Under the pieces are notes generated by a model, which saw nothing but the letters and a program-made list of their open reading frames with translations, ran no database searches and had not been told where the DNA came from. The position numbers and the translations under genes were made by a program. From DASXUX01 sp036504595 (lineage in GTDB: Bacteria; Planctomycetota; SZUA-567; H5-PLA8), in assembly GCA_036504595.1 (NCBI GenBank), contig DASXUX010000012.1, positions 1-64,000 of the forward strand: DNA of 64,000 nucleotides. The letters are read 5' to 3'. Shown here in pieces: positions 1 to 8,661 of the stretch (positions within the stretch are counted from its first letter, which is position 1; every line of letters begins with the position of its first letter).

Positions 1-1
1 A

Positions 2-226
2 TTGCCGCTAGAACGCTTCGAGACGAACGTTGAACGCATTTCCCCGCGCGTCGTCGCCGGCCAGGCGCAAGGAACGCTCTGTGTTTACTGCAAACTGCCG
101 CAGAGCATGCGCGATCTGCGGCCGGGCATGAGCGGCTTTGCTCGAATCTCCAACGGCCGGCGTTCAGCGGGAATGGTGTTGTTCGGCCGGCTGCTGCGAT
201 CGCTTCGCAGCGAGTTCTGGTGGTAA
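2..226 (+). CDS. C-terminal end of an HlyD/adaptor-like protein (partial)
   Basis: The reading frame is open from the window edge, so the true start lies upstream. The visible 74 residues contain a beta-rich stretch ending in LRPGMSGFARI, which resembles the C-terminal barrel of HlyD/RND-type periplasmic adaptor subunits, where an RPGM-type motif is common. The protein ends with a short tail, RLLRSLRSEFWW, that would suit a membrane-proximal helix. The TAA stop is at 224-226. The family call rests on one motif only; any protein with a lipoyl/barrel hybrid domain could look like this. Confidence 0.45.
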   Translation: MPLERFETNVERISPRVVAGQAQGTLCVYCKLPQSMRDLRPGMSGFARISNGRRSAGMVLFGRLLRSLRSEFWW

Positions 227-461
227 CTTTCACAGCCACTCTTCGCTATAATCGGAGAGGACCAGCGTCGGCGGATCACGCCGATGTCTTGTCCCAAAGT
301 GCACATGTGCAGCCCTTCCCAACGTCATCTTCGATAGCACCAAAATGAGTTGTCAAAGAACGCCGCTACTCAGGGACAGAGTATCCCTGCTCTTAATCCT
401 AAATATATGACGTTTCAGACTCGAAAATGTTGCAATGATTTTCGGGGTTTATTTGCAGTAT

Positions 462-1727
462 TTAAGACCGCGCCACAACCCGCACGCGGTCTTCCCGCCT
501 ATCCCGCCGCACACTCCAAACTAGCCCAAAAGAGAACACCACCGCCAACCAAAACTCCGGCAACCACGCCACGCCCCACCACTGCTCGGGACGGCGACGG
601 CACCAGAGATGAGCATCATTGGAATCACCCATCGACAGAATGTGGCGGCCTTGTCCCGCGAATCGGGCGAGTATAGGACCGGAGGTGTGGCGGAGCACGG
701 CGAGCGGTGCGCCGGTTTCGGCGCTCCAAAGGCGCGCCGTATGGTCGCCGCTACATGCCGTCAGGACGTAGCGGCTGTCCGGCGAGAAGATCGCGCCCTG
801 AATAGGAAGGCCCTTGTGTCCAAGCAGAACGGTTAGCAGGGCGCCTGACGGAACCCGCCAGAGGCGGGCTTGTCCATCTTCGTTAATGGTGACCACGCGT
901 TGCTTGTTGGGAGACACAGAGCCGGAGACTATGGCGGGCTGTGCTCCCAAAGTGCACCAAGTTGCGCCAGTTTCCGCATCCAAAATCCTGTCGTACACAA
1001 AGACGTATTGGCCACCGCAAAATATTCGGTGGGGCCAATTTCGCCCAGTTTTCATTTCTGGGTAATCCAGCTTGGCGCCCGTCTGGCTGTTGAAGAAAAG
1101 TAGCTCACATTCCCAGTGCCCACGTTCCTTCATATCGAGGGTAGACAACAGGACGGCCTTCCCGCTAGGCGAGAAGGCCGCGCGTGCGATTCGTGCGGGC
1201 GCAGTCAACGAGAGCAGCTTTTGGCCTGTAGCGACGTGCCGGACTTGGATGACGTCGCTCGTGGACAAAAGCAGGCGTTGGCTGTCCGGCGAGAATTCCA
1301 CGCAGCCCACCCAACACTCGCGACCACGACTGTCGTATCCAGAAAACGCATGGAGCGGCGCACCAGATTTGGCGTCCCAAAGACGTGCGGTCTTGTCTGC
1401 GCTGGCGGTCGCCACGTACTTACCGTCGGGAGAGAAGTTATGCCAAGTCACGTCGTTTGAATGGCCACTCAGCGCGAGCTGTGTGTTGCCGGTTCGCGAG
1501 TCCCAAACCAACACATCGCCGCCTTTGAAGCTTGCACTTACGAGGTAATCGTCCGGATGAAAAGGGTTGCCGCCCGGCTTCGGTGCCACCGTGACGCGCT
1601 CCAATTCCCACGCCTCCCACCTCCACCACAACCCTCCTGAACTCCCCACCAGCACCACAAAAATCATCAGCGTCCGCAGCGAAAACCGCACGCGCCACCA
1701 CCGCCGCTTCCCGTCATCGCCAGCCAT
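462..1727 (-). CDS. Membrane-anchored WD40-repeat protein
   Basis: A protein of about 421 residues. The N-terminus has a basic stretch, then a motif RFSLRTLMIFVVLV that forms one membrane helix, a style common in Planctomycetota proteins. Residues about 55-370 carry WD40 units with recognisable cores such as SPDGKYVATASADKTARLWD and SPDSRYVLTACSGDHTARLW, giving an incomplete or single beta-propeller. A second hydrophobic segment (LPEFWLAVVFSFGLVW) lies near the C-terminus. The open frame continues upstream to 1844, but those extra 39 residues are encoded by a GTCTGGAGTCT-type word repeat, so ATG 1727 is the preferred start. Likely a protein-interaction scaffold; partner unknown. Confidence 0.75.
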   Translation of the reverse strand: MAGDDGKRRWWRVRFSLRTLMIFVVLVGSSGGLWWRWEAWELERVTVAPKPGGNPFHPDDYLVSASFKGGDVLVWDSRTGNTQLALSGHSNDVTWHNFSPDGKYVATASADKTARLWDAKSGAPLHAFSGYDSRGRECWVGCVEFSPDSQRLLLSTSDVIQVRHVATGQKLLSLTAPARIARAAFSPSGKAVLLSTLDMKERGHWECELLFFNSQTGAKLDYPEMKTGRNWPHRIFCGGQYVFVYDRILDAETGATWCTLGAQPAIVSGSVSPNKQRVVTINEDGQARLWRVPSGALLTVLLGHKGLPIQGAIFSPDSRYVLTACSGDHTARLWSAETGAPLAVLRHTSGPILARFAGQGRHILSMGDSNDAHLWCRRRPEQWWGVAWLPEFWLAVVFSFGLVWSVRRDRREDRVRVVARS

Positions 1728-1737
1728 GCCAGTAACA

Positions 1738-1826
1738 TACGAGTCTGCGGTCTGGAGTCTAGAGTCTGGAGTCCAGTGCCGTTGCGTTTTGAGACTCCAG
1801 ACTCCAGACTGCCAGACTCCAGACTC
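1738..1826. repeat. Degenerate GTCTGGAGTCTGGAGT word repeat
   Basis: The sequence reads as variants of 'gagtctggagtc' and its complement 'agactccagactcc' facing each other, so the two halves can form a hairpin. The same words recur at 34098-34136 and 34240-34288. It lies upstream of the WD40 gene and, if translated, would extend that protein with a low-complexity tail. Confidence 0.8.
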
Positions 1827-1865
1827 TTTCGTGTCACTCGTCACGCGAAGTTAGCACTGCTGGCT

Positions 1866-3779
1866 TCAGGGTTCAGGGCGCGGCTGGGATAGCTTCGGAT
1901 CAGAGAGCAGGCGCTGGACTTCGGTGCCGAGGACTGCGGCCTCCTTTAGTATAAGCACGTCTTTGCGAATTTGCGCGATCAGGGCGCGAGCCTCTTCGGG
2001 CGAGCCGGCGTCTAGTTTCGCCGAGGCCAGGGCCAGGCCGGCTTTCGCGCGAGCCAGCAGCCAGTCGTAATTTTGCTCGGCGTTTGCGGCGGCGTCGGCG
2101 AGTTTGTACGCCTCCTCCGGACGCTTCTGCTCCAAGCGAATGGCCGAAAGCCAGCCCAGAGCGGCGGCGCGAGCGTTCGCGCGGACTTCCACGCCGTTCG
2201 GCGGAAATGCGGCGAGGTTCAGATAGTGTTCCACGCCGGCAGCGTCGCCTTGCGTCTTGCACCAGTCGGCGATTTGCAGCGCCATGACGGAGTAATCGGC
2301 GAAGCGCAGGGCGTCGGGCGATTGATCGACGGCGTATTTCCATTCGGCGATCGCGCGCTTCCAGCATTCCAATCCGGCGGTGTGATTTCCGACGCGGCGA
2401 AAGTCGTACGCCTTTTCCGCATACGCCGATCCGAGCCCGAATCGCGCGTAGGAGGACTGCGGCTGCTTTCTCACCGCGTCAGAAAAGATCGTGTAGGCGT
2501 TCTGGAACACGGCGCTGCGGATTATCCCGAGCGACGCGAGCACAAGAACGAAGCCGGCCGGCACGAGGGTCCATGTTTTTTCGGGCAGACGAGAGAATCG
2601 TTCGCGCAGGCCGGCGGCGACTTCTACAAGGACCATGAAGAATGCGGGGGTGCTCAAGTAAACGTAGCGGTCTTGCATGAAATGGGCGAGCGCGATGAGA
2701 TTCAAATTCGGACCGAGCGCGCCGAAAAACCACAGCCACGCGAAGAGTGCGCGGCGGCGATTTTGCGCCAGGTAAAGCGTTCCGCCGACAATGAACGCCA
2801 GCAACGCGCCGTAGCCGATCACGCGCGGGTCGGCGATCGATGTGACCGGGTCCACGAAGTAGACGGCGCTCAGCCATAGCGGGATGAACAGGTTGAGCAG
2901 GTAGCGCGAGAGGATCTCCAGGTCCGTCAGCAGCGCCGTGAAGGCCGAACCGCCCGGCGGCGTGACGAGTTCGTTGGAATGGCTGTGGACGTTGACCCAG
3001 ACGACCGCGACGGCCACGGCGATGAGAAGGGACAATTCCGCGAGAACGCGAAGAGCTCTTCGCTCGTGGCTCTTCGCTCTTGGCTCTTGGCCAGCGGCAC
3101 CGTATGGCAACGAAAGCAACTCCAGCGCGCAGAAGACGGGGATCAGGCCCAGAGCAGACGGCTTTCCGACGCAGGCAATGAAGAACAGCAGCGCAGAAAG
3201 CGGGGCGCGCCAGCGGCGTCCCTCGTACTTCAGCCAGACGAGCAGCGAGAGAAAACCGAAAAGCGCGGCGAGGGTGTTCTTGCGTTCGGACGCCCAGCAG
3301 ACGGTCTCGCAGGCCATCGGATGAACCACAAAGGCCAACGCGATGAACAATGCGCCGCCCGTGCGCTCCGGCTCCCCTCTCCCGGTGGCGCCGGCCTCCG
3401 TGCCGGCGGGAGAGGAGTTAGGGGTGAGGGGGCCGAGCTTTAGGATCACCCGCCAGAGGAGAATGGCGGCGAGCACGTGATACACGCAACTCATCAGGCG
3501 TACGCCAATCGCCCAGTTCTCCATTCCGAGCACGCGCGCGAAAATGGCGTGATCGATTTGATAGCTGAGCAGCGTCAGCGGGAACCATGTGCCGCTTTGT
3601 GGCGTGACCAGTTCGCGCCAGGTCTTGGCGTCCATGGCCGCGCCGATATGCGCGGGGTCGTCGTAGGCTGTGAAGGGCGCCCACCAGCAGCCCAGCAGCA
3701 GCGCCGCGCCGCCCAGCGACAGCAGAAGCGCCGGCGCCCAACGCTTCTTGAGTAGAGACGTTTCGCCATCGAGCGGCAT
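1866..3779 (-). CDS. TMTC-like multi-pass membrane protein with C-terminal TPRs
   Basis: A protein of 637 residues with about ten to twelve membrane helices in the first 430 residues and a helical TPR-like region after that (SYARFGLGSAYAEKAYDF onward). The layout matches the TMTC/DUF1736 group of GT-C-like membrane proteins with TPR tails, which are putative O-mannosyltransferases; the substrate is unknown. The ATG at 3779 has an AGGAG five bases upstream. Two word repeats found elsewhere between genes are translated in frame here: residues about 116-138 (3366-3432) and about 230-243 (3051-3091), both in loops. The final residues and TGA stop come from a CCCTGAACCCTGA word. Confidence 0.7.
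   Translation of the reverse strand: MPLDGETSLLKKRWAPALLLSLGGAALLLGCWWAPFTAYDDPAHIGAAMDAKTWRELVTPQSGTWFPLTLLSYQIDHAIFARVLGMENWAIGVRLMSCVYHVLAAILLWRVILKLGPLTPNSSPAGTEAGATGRGEPERTGGALFIALAFVVHPMACETVCWASERKNTLAALFGFLSLLVWLKYEGRRWRAPLSALLFFIACVGKPSALGLIPVFCALELLSLPYGAAGQEPRAKSHERRALRVLAELSLLIAVAVAVVWVNVHSHSNELVTPPGGSAFTALLTDLEILSRYLLNLFIPLWLSAVYFVDPVTSIADPRVIGYGALLAFIVGGTLYLAQNRRRALFAWLWFFGALGPNLNLIALAHFMQDRYVYLSTPAFFMVLVEVAAGLRERFSRLPEKTWTLVPAGFVLVLASLGIIRSAVFQNAYTIFSDAVRKQPQSSYARFGLGSAYAEKAYDFRRVGNHTAGLECWKRAIAEWKYAVDQSPDALRFADYSVMALQIADWCKTQGDAAGVEHYLNLAAFPPNGVEVRANARAAALGWLSAIRLEQKRPEEAYKLADAAANAEQNYDWLLARAKAGLALASAKLDAGSPEEARALIAQIRKDVLILKEAAVLGTEVQRLLSDPKLSQPRPEP
3051..3091. repeat. In-frame AAGAGCCAAGAGC word repeat inside a CDS
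   Basis: Variants of 'tcttggctcttggctcttcgctc' on the plus strand are translated on the minus strand as roughly GQEPRAKSHERRAL in the TMTC-like protein. The same words form an intergenic hairpin at 11104-11190. The insert stays in frame and lies between hydrophobic segments. Confidence 0.8.
3366..3432. repeat. In-frame CCCCTCACCCCTAAC palindromic element inside a CDS
   Basis: The outer parts read CTCCGGCTCCCCTCTCC and GGGAGAGGAGTTAGGGG, the same as the intergenic copies near 43254, 45469, 55750 and 63916. The centre carries a second word, GCCGGCCTCCGTGCCGGC, also seen at 5301-5342. The coding gene reads through it as LGPLTPNSSPAGTEAGATG and onward, 22-23 residues in a loop after a membrane helix. 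Confidence 0.85.
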
Positions 3780-3983
3780 GGATGCTCCTGCGTCTGACCG
3801 AACGACCAGAAACCATGAACGCCAAACGAAGTCAAGGACCGCTTGAGATGCTCAGAGGCAAATATGCGGCTGGCTCGGTTTATTTGGGTTAATTCCCGTT
3901 CATCTACGGTAGAGATTCAGCAAAAACGAGTCGTCGAGTGTACTTTAGAAGTGGAAGCCGCTGACAATTCGCTTGAGGCCCGC

Positions 3984-5267
3984 ATGCCGACGCCGTGCGC
4001 AAAACGTTGTGATCGCGGATTGCAGACTGCGGATTGCGGATTGACGGACGCTCGAACTCCGCTCCCGTTCGCTCGTAGTTCTGATCTCCGCATCACCGCG
4101 TCACCGTGTCTCCGCGTCAGTCGTTTCGCCCCGTCCCCCCGTCGCCCCGTCCCCCCGTCTGTCTGGATTCTCCTTGCCGCGCTCCTCTCGCTGTCGGGTT
4201 GCCGCAAAGAGGTAGGCGTTGCGGAGGATCCGAAGAAGAGCATCGAAGCCGGTTGGACGTTCTTCGCGGTCTCGGAGTTCGATCGCGCGGAAGCGGCGTT
4301 CAACAAAGCCGTTGCCGCAGCGCCGGCGGGCTCGCAAGACAATCTGTTCGCGCGATTCGGGCTGGCCAATGCGTACCAGCACCGCACGCCGACGGCGAAG
4401 CTCGAAGAAGCCAAAAAGGCGTACGCCGAACTGGTCGAGGCCGACAAAGCCGGCGAGATCGGCGGCTGGAGCTGCCTGGCGTTGGCGCGAATCGAGCATC
4501 TGAAGCTCTATGACGTGCAGCGCACCGGCGGGGCTTCGGAAACAACCACCGGCGAACAGCTTTTCATCGTGGCCCTCCTGCTCTCGGCGCTGCTGGCGAT
4601 CGGCAGCGCCTATCTCCTAAAGGAGAACTACCGGCTGACGGCGTTCGCACTGCTGATCGTGATCATGGTCGTCGGTTTGAAAGCAGCCAACTGGGTCCGC
4701 GCCTATCCGTTTGGCGCCGGCACTGCGGCCGCGGCGGCTCAGAAGCCGAAACAAACGACGAATCTGCCCAGTGAAGCGGAGCTCGCCGCCGTGCGCGTGC
4801 TGTATCAGCGCGTGATCGAGCAGTTCCCGAAGGCGCAAGCCGCTGAGGAAGCCGCCGTTTTCTTCGGGCAGACGATGATTGAAACGTTGTCCGAATCGCG
4901 CGCCAAAGAGGGCGTGGCGTATCTGACGCGGTGGATCGAGCAGCACCCGGGCAGCAACTACGCCAGCCCAGCCTATGCGCAACTGGCCGTCGCATACGAG
5001 TTGCTCCAGCAGCCCCGGGAGCAGCTTGCCGCGCTGCTAAAGGCCGACGAGACGAACCGTGACCCGATCGGCGATCGATCGATCGCGTACTACCGCATTG
5101 GCTTCGTCGCGGAGAAGGTCGGCGAGAAAACGACCGCTGAAAAGTACTACAAACTGCTTATCGAGAAGTATCCCACTGATTTTCATCTGTTCTCGTGCAA
5201 GCAGGGCCTCAAACGCATGGGCGTCCTTCCAGCCAGTGTTCCGACAGCGAAGGAGGCTGCGCGATGA
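3984..5267 (+). CDS. TPR-containing lipoprotein/membrane protein
   Basis: The core has a lipobox-like segment LLAALLSLSGC, then TPR-like helices, a pair of membrane helices in the middle (FIVALLLSALLAIGSAYLL and FALLIVIMVVGLKA), and C-terminal TPR units. Start choice is difficult: ATG 3984 has GAGG five bases upstream, but the 60 residues before the hydrophobic segment are encoded by word repeats (4014-4160). The original start may have been displaced. The stop overlaps the start of the next gene (ATGA), and AGGAGG at 5251-5256 serves that next start, so it is translationally coupled to the sugar-binding protein. A role in organising or sensing with the transporter is inferred. Confidence 0.6.
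   Translation: MPTPCAKRCDRGLQTADCGLTDARTPLPFARSSDLRITASPCLRVSRFAPSPRRPVPPSVWILLAALLSLSGCRKEVGVAEDPKKSIEAGWTFFAVSEFDRAEAAFNKAVAAAPAGSQDNLFARFGLANAYQHRTPTAKLEEAKKAYAELVEADKAGEIGGWSCLALARIEHLKLYDVQRTGGASETTTGEQLFIVALLLSALLAIGSAYLLKENYRLTAFALLIVIMVVGLKAANWVRAYPFGAGTAAAAAQKPKQTTNLPSEAELAAVRVLYQRVIEQFPKAQAAEEAAVFFGQTMIETLSESRAKEGVAYLTRWIEQHPGSNYASPAYAQLAVAYELLQQPREQLAALLKADETNRDPIGDRSIAYYRIGFVAEKVGEKTTAEKYYKLLIEKYPTDFHLFSCKQGLKRMGVLPASVPTAKEAAR
4014..4160. repeat. Three word repeats in a gene leader
   Basis: Three runs follow each other: GCGGATTGCAGACTGCGGATT (also seen as GCAATCTGCAATC at 33005-33035), CACCGCGTCACCGTGTCTCC, and CCGTCCCCCCGTCGCCCCG. They sit just before the hydrophobic lipoprotein signal of the TPR protein and remain open in its frame. 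Confidence 0.75.
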
Positions 5268-7213
5268 GCGAGTCGGAGCGGCGGCGCGGGAGTGTGCGCG
5301 GTAGCACCGGCCTCCGTGGTAGCGCCGGCCTCCGTGCCGGTGTCAGCCGCGCGTGGAACCGGCTGAGCGACCGCGTCAGCGGGCGCTACAACACTCGCCG
5401 GCGGCTAAGCGACACCGAGAAGCGCAGCATTTGGGAGAAGCGTGCGAACCGCTTCGCGATGGTGCTGCTGCTGGGAACGTTTGTCCTCTCGTTCGGCGAC
5501 GTGCTATTGCGGACGAAGAAAGCCAGCGGGCAAGGACAGGAGATCCTGACGCTGGCGCACTGGCAGTTGGAGCCCGGTGTGCGCAGCGGTCTGGAACTGG
5601 CGGCCAAGAAGTACAATGAGATGCGCCGCCAGAAAGGCCTCCCCGAGATTGTCTTCAAGCAGCTTCCCATCGCCGAAAGAGGCTACCCGCAGTGGGTCAC
5701 GACGCAGTTGATGGGCGGCACCGCGCCCGATTTGATCGAAATGGGCATGGGCCTTTCGATACCGGTATGGATCACCTACCGTGCGCGCTACTTCGTCCCG
5801 GTGACGCAGGAAATTCTGAAGCCCAATCCGTACAACAAGGGATTCCAGTTTGAAGTCGGCGGAAAGAGGGTCGCGGGCGAGAGCGCGCCGTGGAAAGAAA
5901 CGTATGTCGATTCCATGGGCGTCCCCGTTCGCGAATTGCAGGAATACTACGACGTCGGCCTGTCCACGTTCAGTTGCCGCATGTTCTACAATCGCGAGCT
6001 GCTGAAGAAGCTCACCGGCAGGCTGGCTGCATCCGGCAAATGGCCGCGCCAGATCGAAGAGCCGCCCGAAGACCTGCGCGAGTTCCTGAAATTGTGCGAT
6101 GCGATGAGCGAACTGAAGGACGACCAAGGCCAGCCGTACATGCCGCTGGCCGGCAGCGCCTATCAATCCAACATCTTGGTCACGAATATGGTCGAGCCCC
6201 TGACTGGGGCGATGATGGAAAAGATCGATGACAACATCGACGGCACGCCCACCAACGACGAAACGTTCCTCGGGTTCCTGTTAAGCCGTCTGAAGTTCGA
6301 AGACCCGACCATGCTCAAGATCATGGGCCTGCAGCGCGAAATAACGAAGCGTTTCCAGCCGGGCTGGCGCGGCCTGAACCGTGACGACGCCGTGGGGCTG
6401 TTCATTCAACAGCGCTGCGTTTTTATCGCCAGCGGCTCCTGGGACGGCATGACGCTGAAGGCGCAGGCGGAATCGGCGCCCAAACGCTTTGAGGTGTTCA
6501 TCGCGCCATTCCCAATGCTATTCCCGAATGATCCGGAATGGGGCGATATTGCGTTTGGCCGCGTGTACGACAAGCCCACGATGGGCTTCTCGTTCGGGCT
6601 GACCAAAGTCAGCAAGCACCCGGAACTCGCGCTGGACTTCCTGCGGTTCGCGACCTCGCAGAAGGTCAACGAGGAGATGAACGCGGAGATCGGATGGATT
6701 CCGGCGATCAAGGGCGCCAAGCCGAGTCCGTACCTGGCCGCGTTCACGCCCAACTTTGACGGGCCGCGCAAAGGCCTTGAGCCCATCATGGGCGGGCGCT
6801 CGGACATTGTGTACCAGCAAGTTCAAGCGTTGCTGCTACTGAACCAGGACGAGAAAGGGCAGCCCTTCAGCGTGCAGGACTGGGCCAAACGCATGCGAGC
6901 GGAGTGGATTCCGGCGGCGATGTCCGACTTTGAGCAGCGCGATGAAACCGAACGCGACGCGCTGAAATCGAAGGAGGCTCTCGCCGCGATCCTCAGAGCC
7001 AAACTGATCATGTGCAAAGCGTCGCAGAAGCCAGCGGAAACCGGCACGGGCAGCCAACAACTAACAGAGGCTGCCCGTGGCACACTGAGCGCCAGCGAAT
7101 GCTACCAGTCAATGTATGCGGATTATGTCGTGATGGTGGTGGACGCGCCGCGCGTGATCGCGCGCTGGCAACTGCAACTGGCCGAGGCGCGGCAGAAGGG
7201 GCTCGTCAAATGA
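5264..7213 (+). CDS. Membrane-anchored sugar-type ABC solute-binding protein
   Basis: A protein of 649 residues, longer than the usual 400-450 of family 1 extracellular binding proteins. An N-terminal basic region is followed by a membrane helix at about 64-84 (FAMVLLLGTFVLSFGDVLL) and no lipobox, so it is probably anchored. The rest shows the family pattern: a LAHWQLEPGVRS start, TAPDLIEMG hinge region and conserved C-terminal helices. It overlaps both neighbours by ATGA and has AGGAGG before its start. Two repeat words are translated in frame: residues 13-27 (5301-5342) and residues 594-607 (7043-7084). The two downstream permeases identify it as part of a MalFG-type importer; substrate unknown. 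Confidence 0.85.
   Translation: MSESERRRGSVRGSTGLRGSAGLRAGVSRAWNRLSDRVSGRYNTRRRLSDTEKRSIWEKRANRFAMVLLLGTFVLSFGDVLLRTKKASGQGQEILTLAHWQLEPGVRSGLELAAKKYNEMRRQKGLPEIVFKQLPIAERGYPQWVTTQLMGGTAPDLIEMGMGLSIPVWITYRARYFVPVTQEILKPNPYNKGFQFEVGGKRVAGESAPWKETYVDSMGVPVRELQEYYDVGLSTFSCRMFYNRELLKKLTGRLAASGKWPRQIEEPPEDLREFLKLCDAMSELKDDQGQPYMPLAGSAYQSNILVTNMVEPLTGAMMEKIDDNIDGTPTNDETFLGFLLSRLKFEDPTMLKIMGLQREITKRFQPGWRGLNRDDAVGLFIQQRCVFIASGSWDGMTLKAQAESAPKRFEVFIAPFPMLFPNDPEWGDIAFGRVYDKPTMGFSFGLTKVSKHPELALDFLRFATSQKVNEEMNAEIGWIPAIKGAKPSPYLAAFTPNFDGPRKGLEPIMGGRSDIVYQQVQALLLLNQDEKGQPFSVQDWAKRMRAEWIPAAMSDFEQRDETERDALKSKEALAAILRAKLIMCKASQKPAETGTGSQQLTEAARGTLSASECYQSMYADYVVMVVDAPRVIARWQLQLAEARQKGLVK
5301..5342. repeat. 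In-frame GCCGGCCTCCGTGCCGG word
   Basis: Two tandem variants of 'gtagcgccggcctccgt' encode about GSTGLRGSAGLRAG near the N-terminus of the binding protein. The same word occupies the middle of the element at 3366-3432. Confidence 0.75.
7043..7084. repeat. 42-base GGCACGGGCAGCC element, exactly 14 in-frame codons
   Basis: Palindromic arms CACGGGCAGCC and GGCTGCCCGTG flank a 13-base loop. The element begins and ends on codon boundaries and encodes GTGSQQLTEAARGT. An intergenic copy at 33040-33081 differs at only three of 42 positions. The arms match the outer stem of the larger elements at 21943 and 48722. Confidence 0.9.
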
Positions 7214-8586
7214 GAGGCGAGCAACTTTCTTTGCGCCGCGCGCGGCATCACTGGCAGCTTTACGCGTTCATCCTGCCCTGCCTGCTGTTCGTCGGGCTGT
7301 TCATGTACTATCCGGTGATCAACGGCGTGTTCCACAGCCTTTACTATTGGAATGGCGGCGATGTCGAACGCTTCTATGGGCTGCGTAACTTCTATCAGCT
7401 TTTCACGGCGGAGCCGCCGGCGTTTTGGCTGTCTTTTCAGAACGCGCTGATTCTGGGTCTGGCGAACATCCTCAAGATGGCGCCCGCGATCCTCGCCGCC
7501 GTGTGTCTGCATCGCGTAAAAAGCGAGCGGCTGCAGTACATCTATCGCGCGTGCTTCGTCGTGCCGATGGTCGTCCCGTTTGCGGTGACGGTGCTGCTGT
7601 GGAAAGCGTTTTACGAGCCGACAAACGGCGTGATCAACGTGCTGCTCCGCAAGTCGGGCCTGATCGGTCTGCTAACGTGGACAAGCAGCACGGCGGGAAC
7701 GCTCAACGAACTGCTGGTGACGAATGTCTTCGAGGCCGGCGGAATCAGCTCGTATGCCGTATGCGCGTTAATTGGCGCGGCGCTGGTCTTCGTGATCGCT
7801 CGCATGGTCGTCGGCCGTGAGTTGGCCTGGACCAGTCTGGCCGGTTACGTGGGTGGCCTGGGCGTCCTGAGCGGGCGCGTGCTGGGCTGCGTCGCCATGG
7901 GCGGCGGTGGCGCTCCCAACGCGGCGGCTGCTTCGGTGGTCGGCGCGGTTCTGGGCGGAGCGGTACTGGGTGGAGTCGCTTGGAAGTTCGCGAACGACGC
8001 CGGCCGTGACCTTCCGCGCCGCGATCGCCTGTACGCATGGGCCATGGCTTTCGTCGTCGGCGCGTTTGGCCTGGGATTGATCGTCCACGTGGCCTCAGGA
8101 GTCACCGGTTACCTGACGCCGCTGTTCCCCAAAGGCGAAAACCCGGCCTGGCTCGGTTCGCCGAAGCTGTGCATGCTGGCGCTGATTTTGTGGGGCTTTC
8201 CATGGGTCGGCAGCTTCAGCGTTCTGGTTTATTTGGCGTGCCTTCAACAGATCGGACGCGAGATTTACGAGGCCGCTGAAGTGGACGGCGCCGACTGGTT
8301 CCACAAATTCCGGCACATCGAAATGCCACTGATTCTAAAACAAGTGCGCGTGATGATGATCCTGGTGATCATGGGATCGATCAACGATGCCGGCCAGGTG
8401 ATGTTGCTCTTTGGCATCGAGGGCGGTCCCGGCGGCGTCGTGCAGGTGCCGGCGCTCTTCATGTTCCGCGAAGCGTTTTGTTCACAGATGATGGGCTATG
8501 CGTGCGGCATCGGGCTGGTGATGTTCACGATCATCGTGATCATGACGAAGCTGAACGACTGGCTCGTAAAGCCGGGTGCGGAGTGA
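7210..8586 (+). CDS. ABC sugar permease, MalF-like, with a large extra membrane insert
   Basis: A protein of 458 residues, about 150 longer than usual. TM1 is at 17-36, and the canonical EAA loop (EIYEAAEVDGADWFHKF) starts at 351. Between 'EPTNGVINVLLRKSG' (about 136-150) and 'WLGSPKLCMLALIL' (about 314-327), where family members normally have a short periplasmic loop, about 155 extra residues carry four hydrophobic segments, an even number that preserves topology. The start overlaps the binding-protein stop (ATGA). It partners with the permease at 8662. No ATP-binding subunit is encoded nearby, so a shared MsmX-like ATPase elsewhere is inferred. Confidence 0.88.
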   Translation: MRGEQLSLRRARHHWQLYAFILPCLLFVGLFMYYPVINGVFHSLYYWNGGDVERFYGLRNFYQLFTAEPPAFWLSFQNALILGLANILKMAPAILAAVCLHRVKSERLQYIYRACFVVPMVVPFAVTVLLWKAFYEPTNGVINVLLRKSGLIGLLTWTSSTAGTLNELLVTNVFEAGGISSYAVCALIGAALVFVIARMVVGRELAWTSLAGYVGGLGVLSGRVLGCVAMGGGGAPNAAAASVVGAVLGGAVLGGVAWKFANDAGRDLPRRDRLYAWAMAFVVGAFGLGLIVHVASGVTGYLTPLFPKGENPAWLGSPKLCMLALILWGFPWVGSFSVLVYLACLQQIGREIYEAAEVDGADWFHKFRHIEMPLILKQVRVMMILVIMGSINDAGQVMLLFGIEGGPGGVVQVPALFMFREAFCSQMMGYACGIGLVMFTIIVIMTKLNDWLVKPGAE

Positions 8587-8587
8587 A

Positions 8588-8635
8588 CAGCAGTCGAGGA
8601 GTCGAGAGGTCAGAAGTCGAGAAGTCGAAGGATTG
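8588..8635. repeat. GTCGAGAAGTCGAGG word repeat
   Basis: Variants of 'gtcgaggagtcgagaggtcagaagtcgag' fill the gap between the two permease genes. The same word flanks 30590-30703 in the peptide ABC operon, again between transporter genes. Confidence 0.75.
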
Positions 8636-8661
8636 TGATGAGCCGGGCAGGAAGGTGAGAT

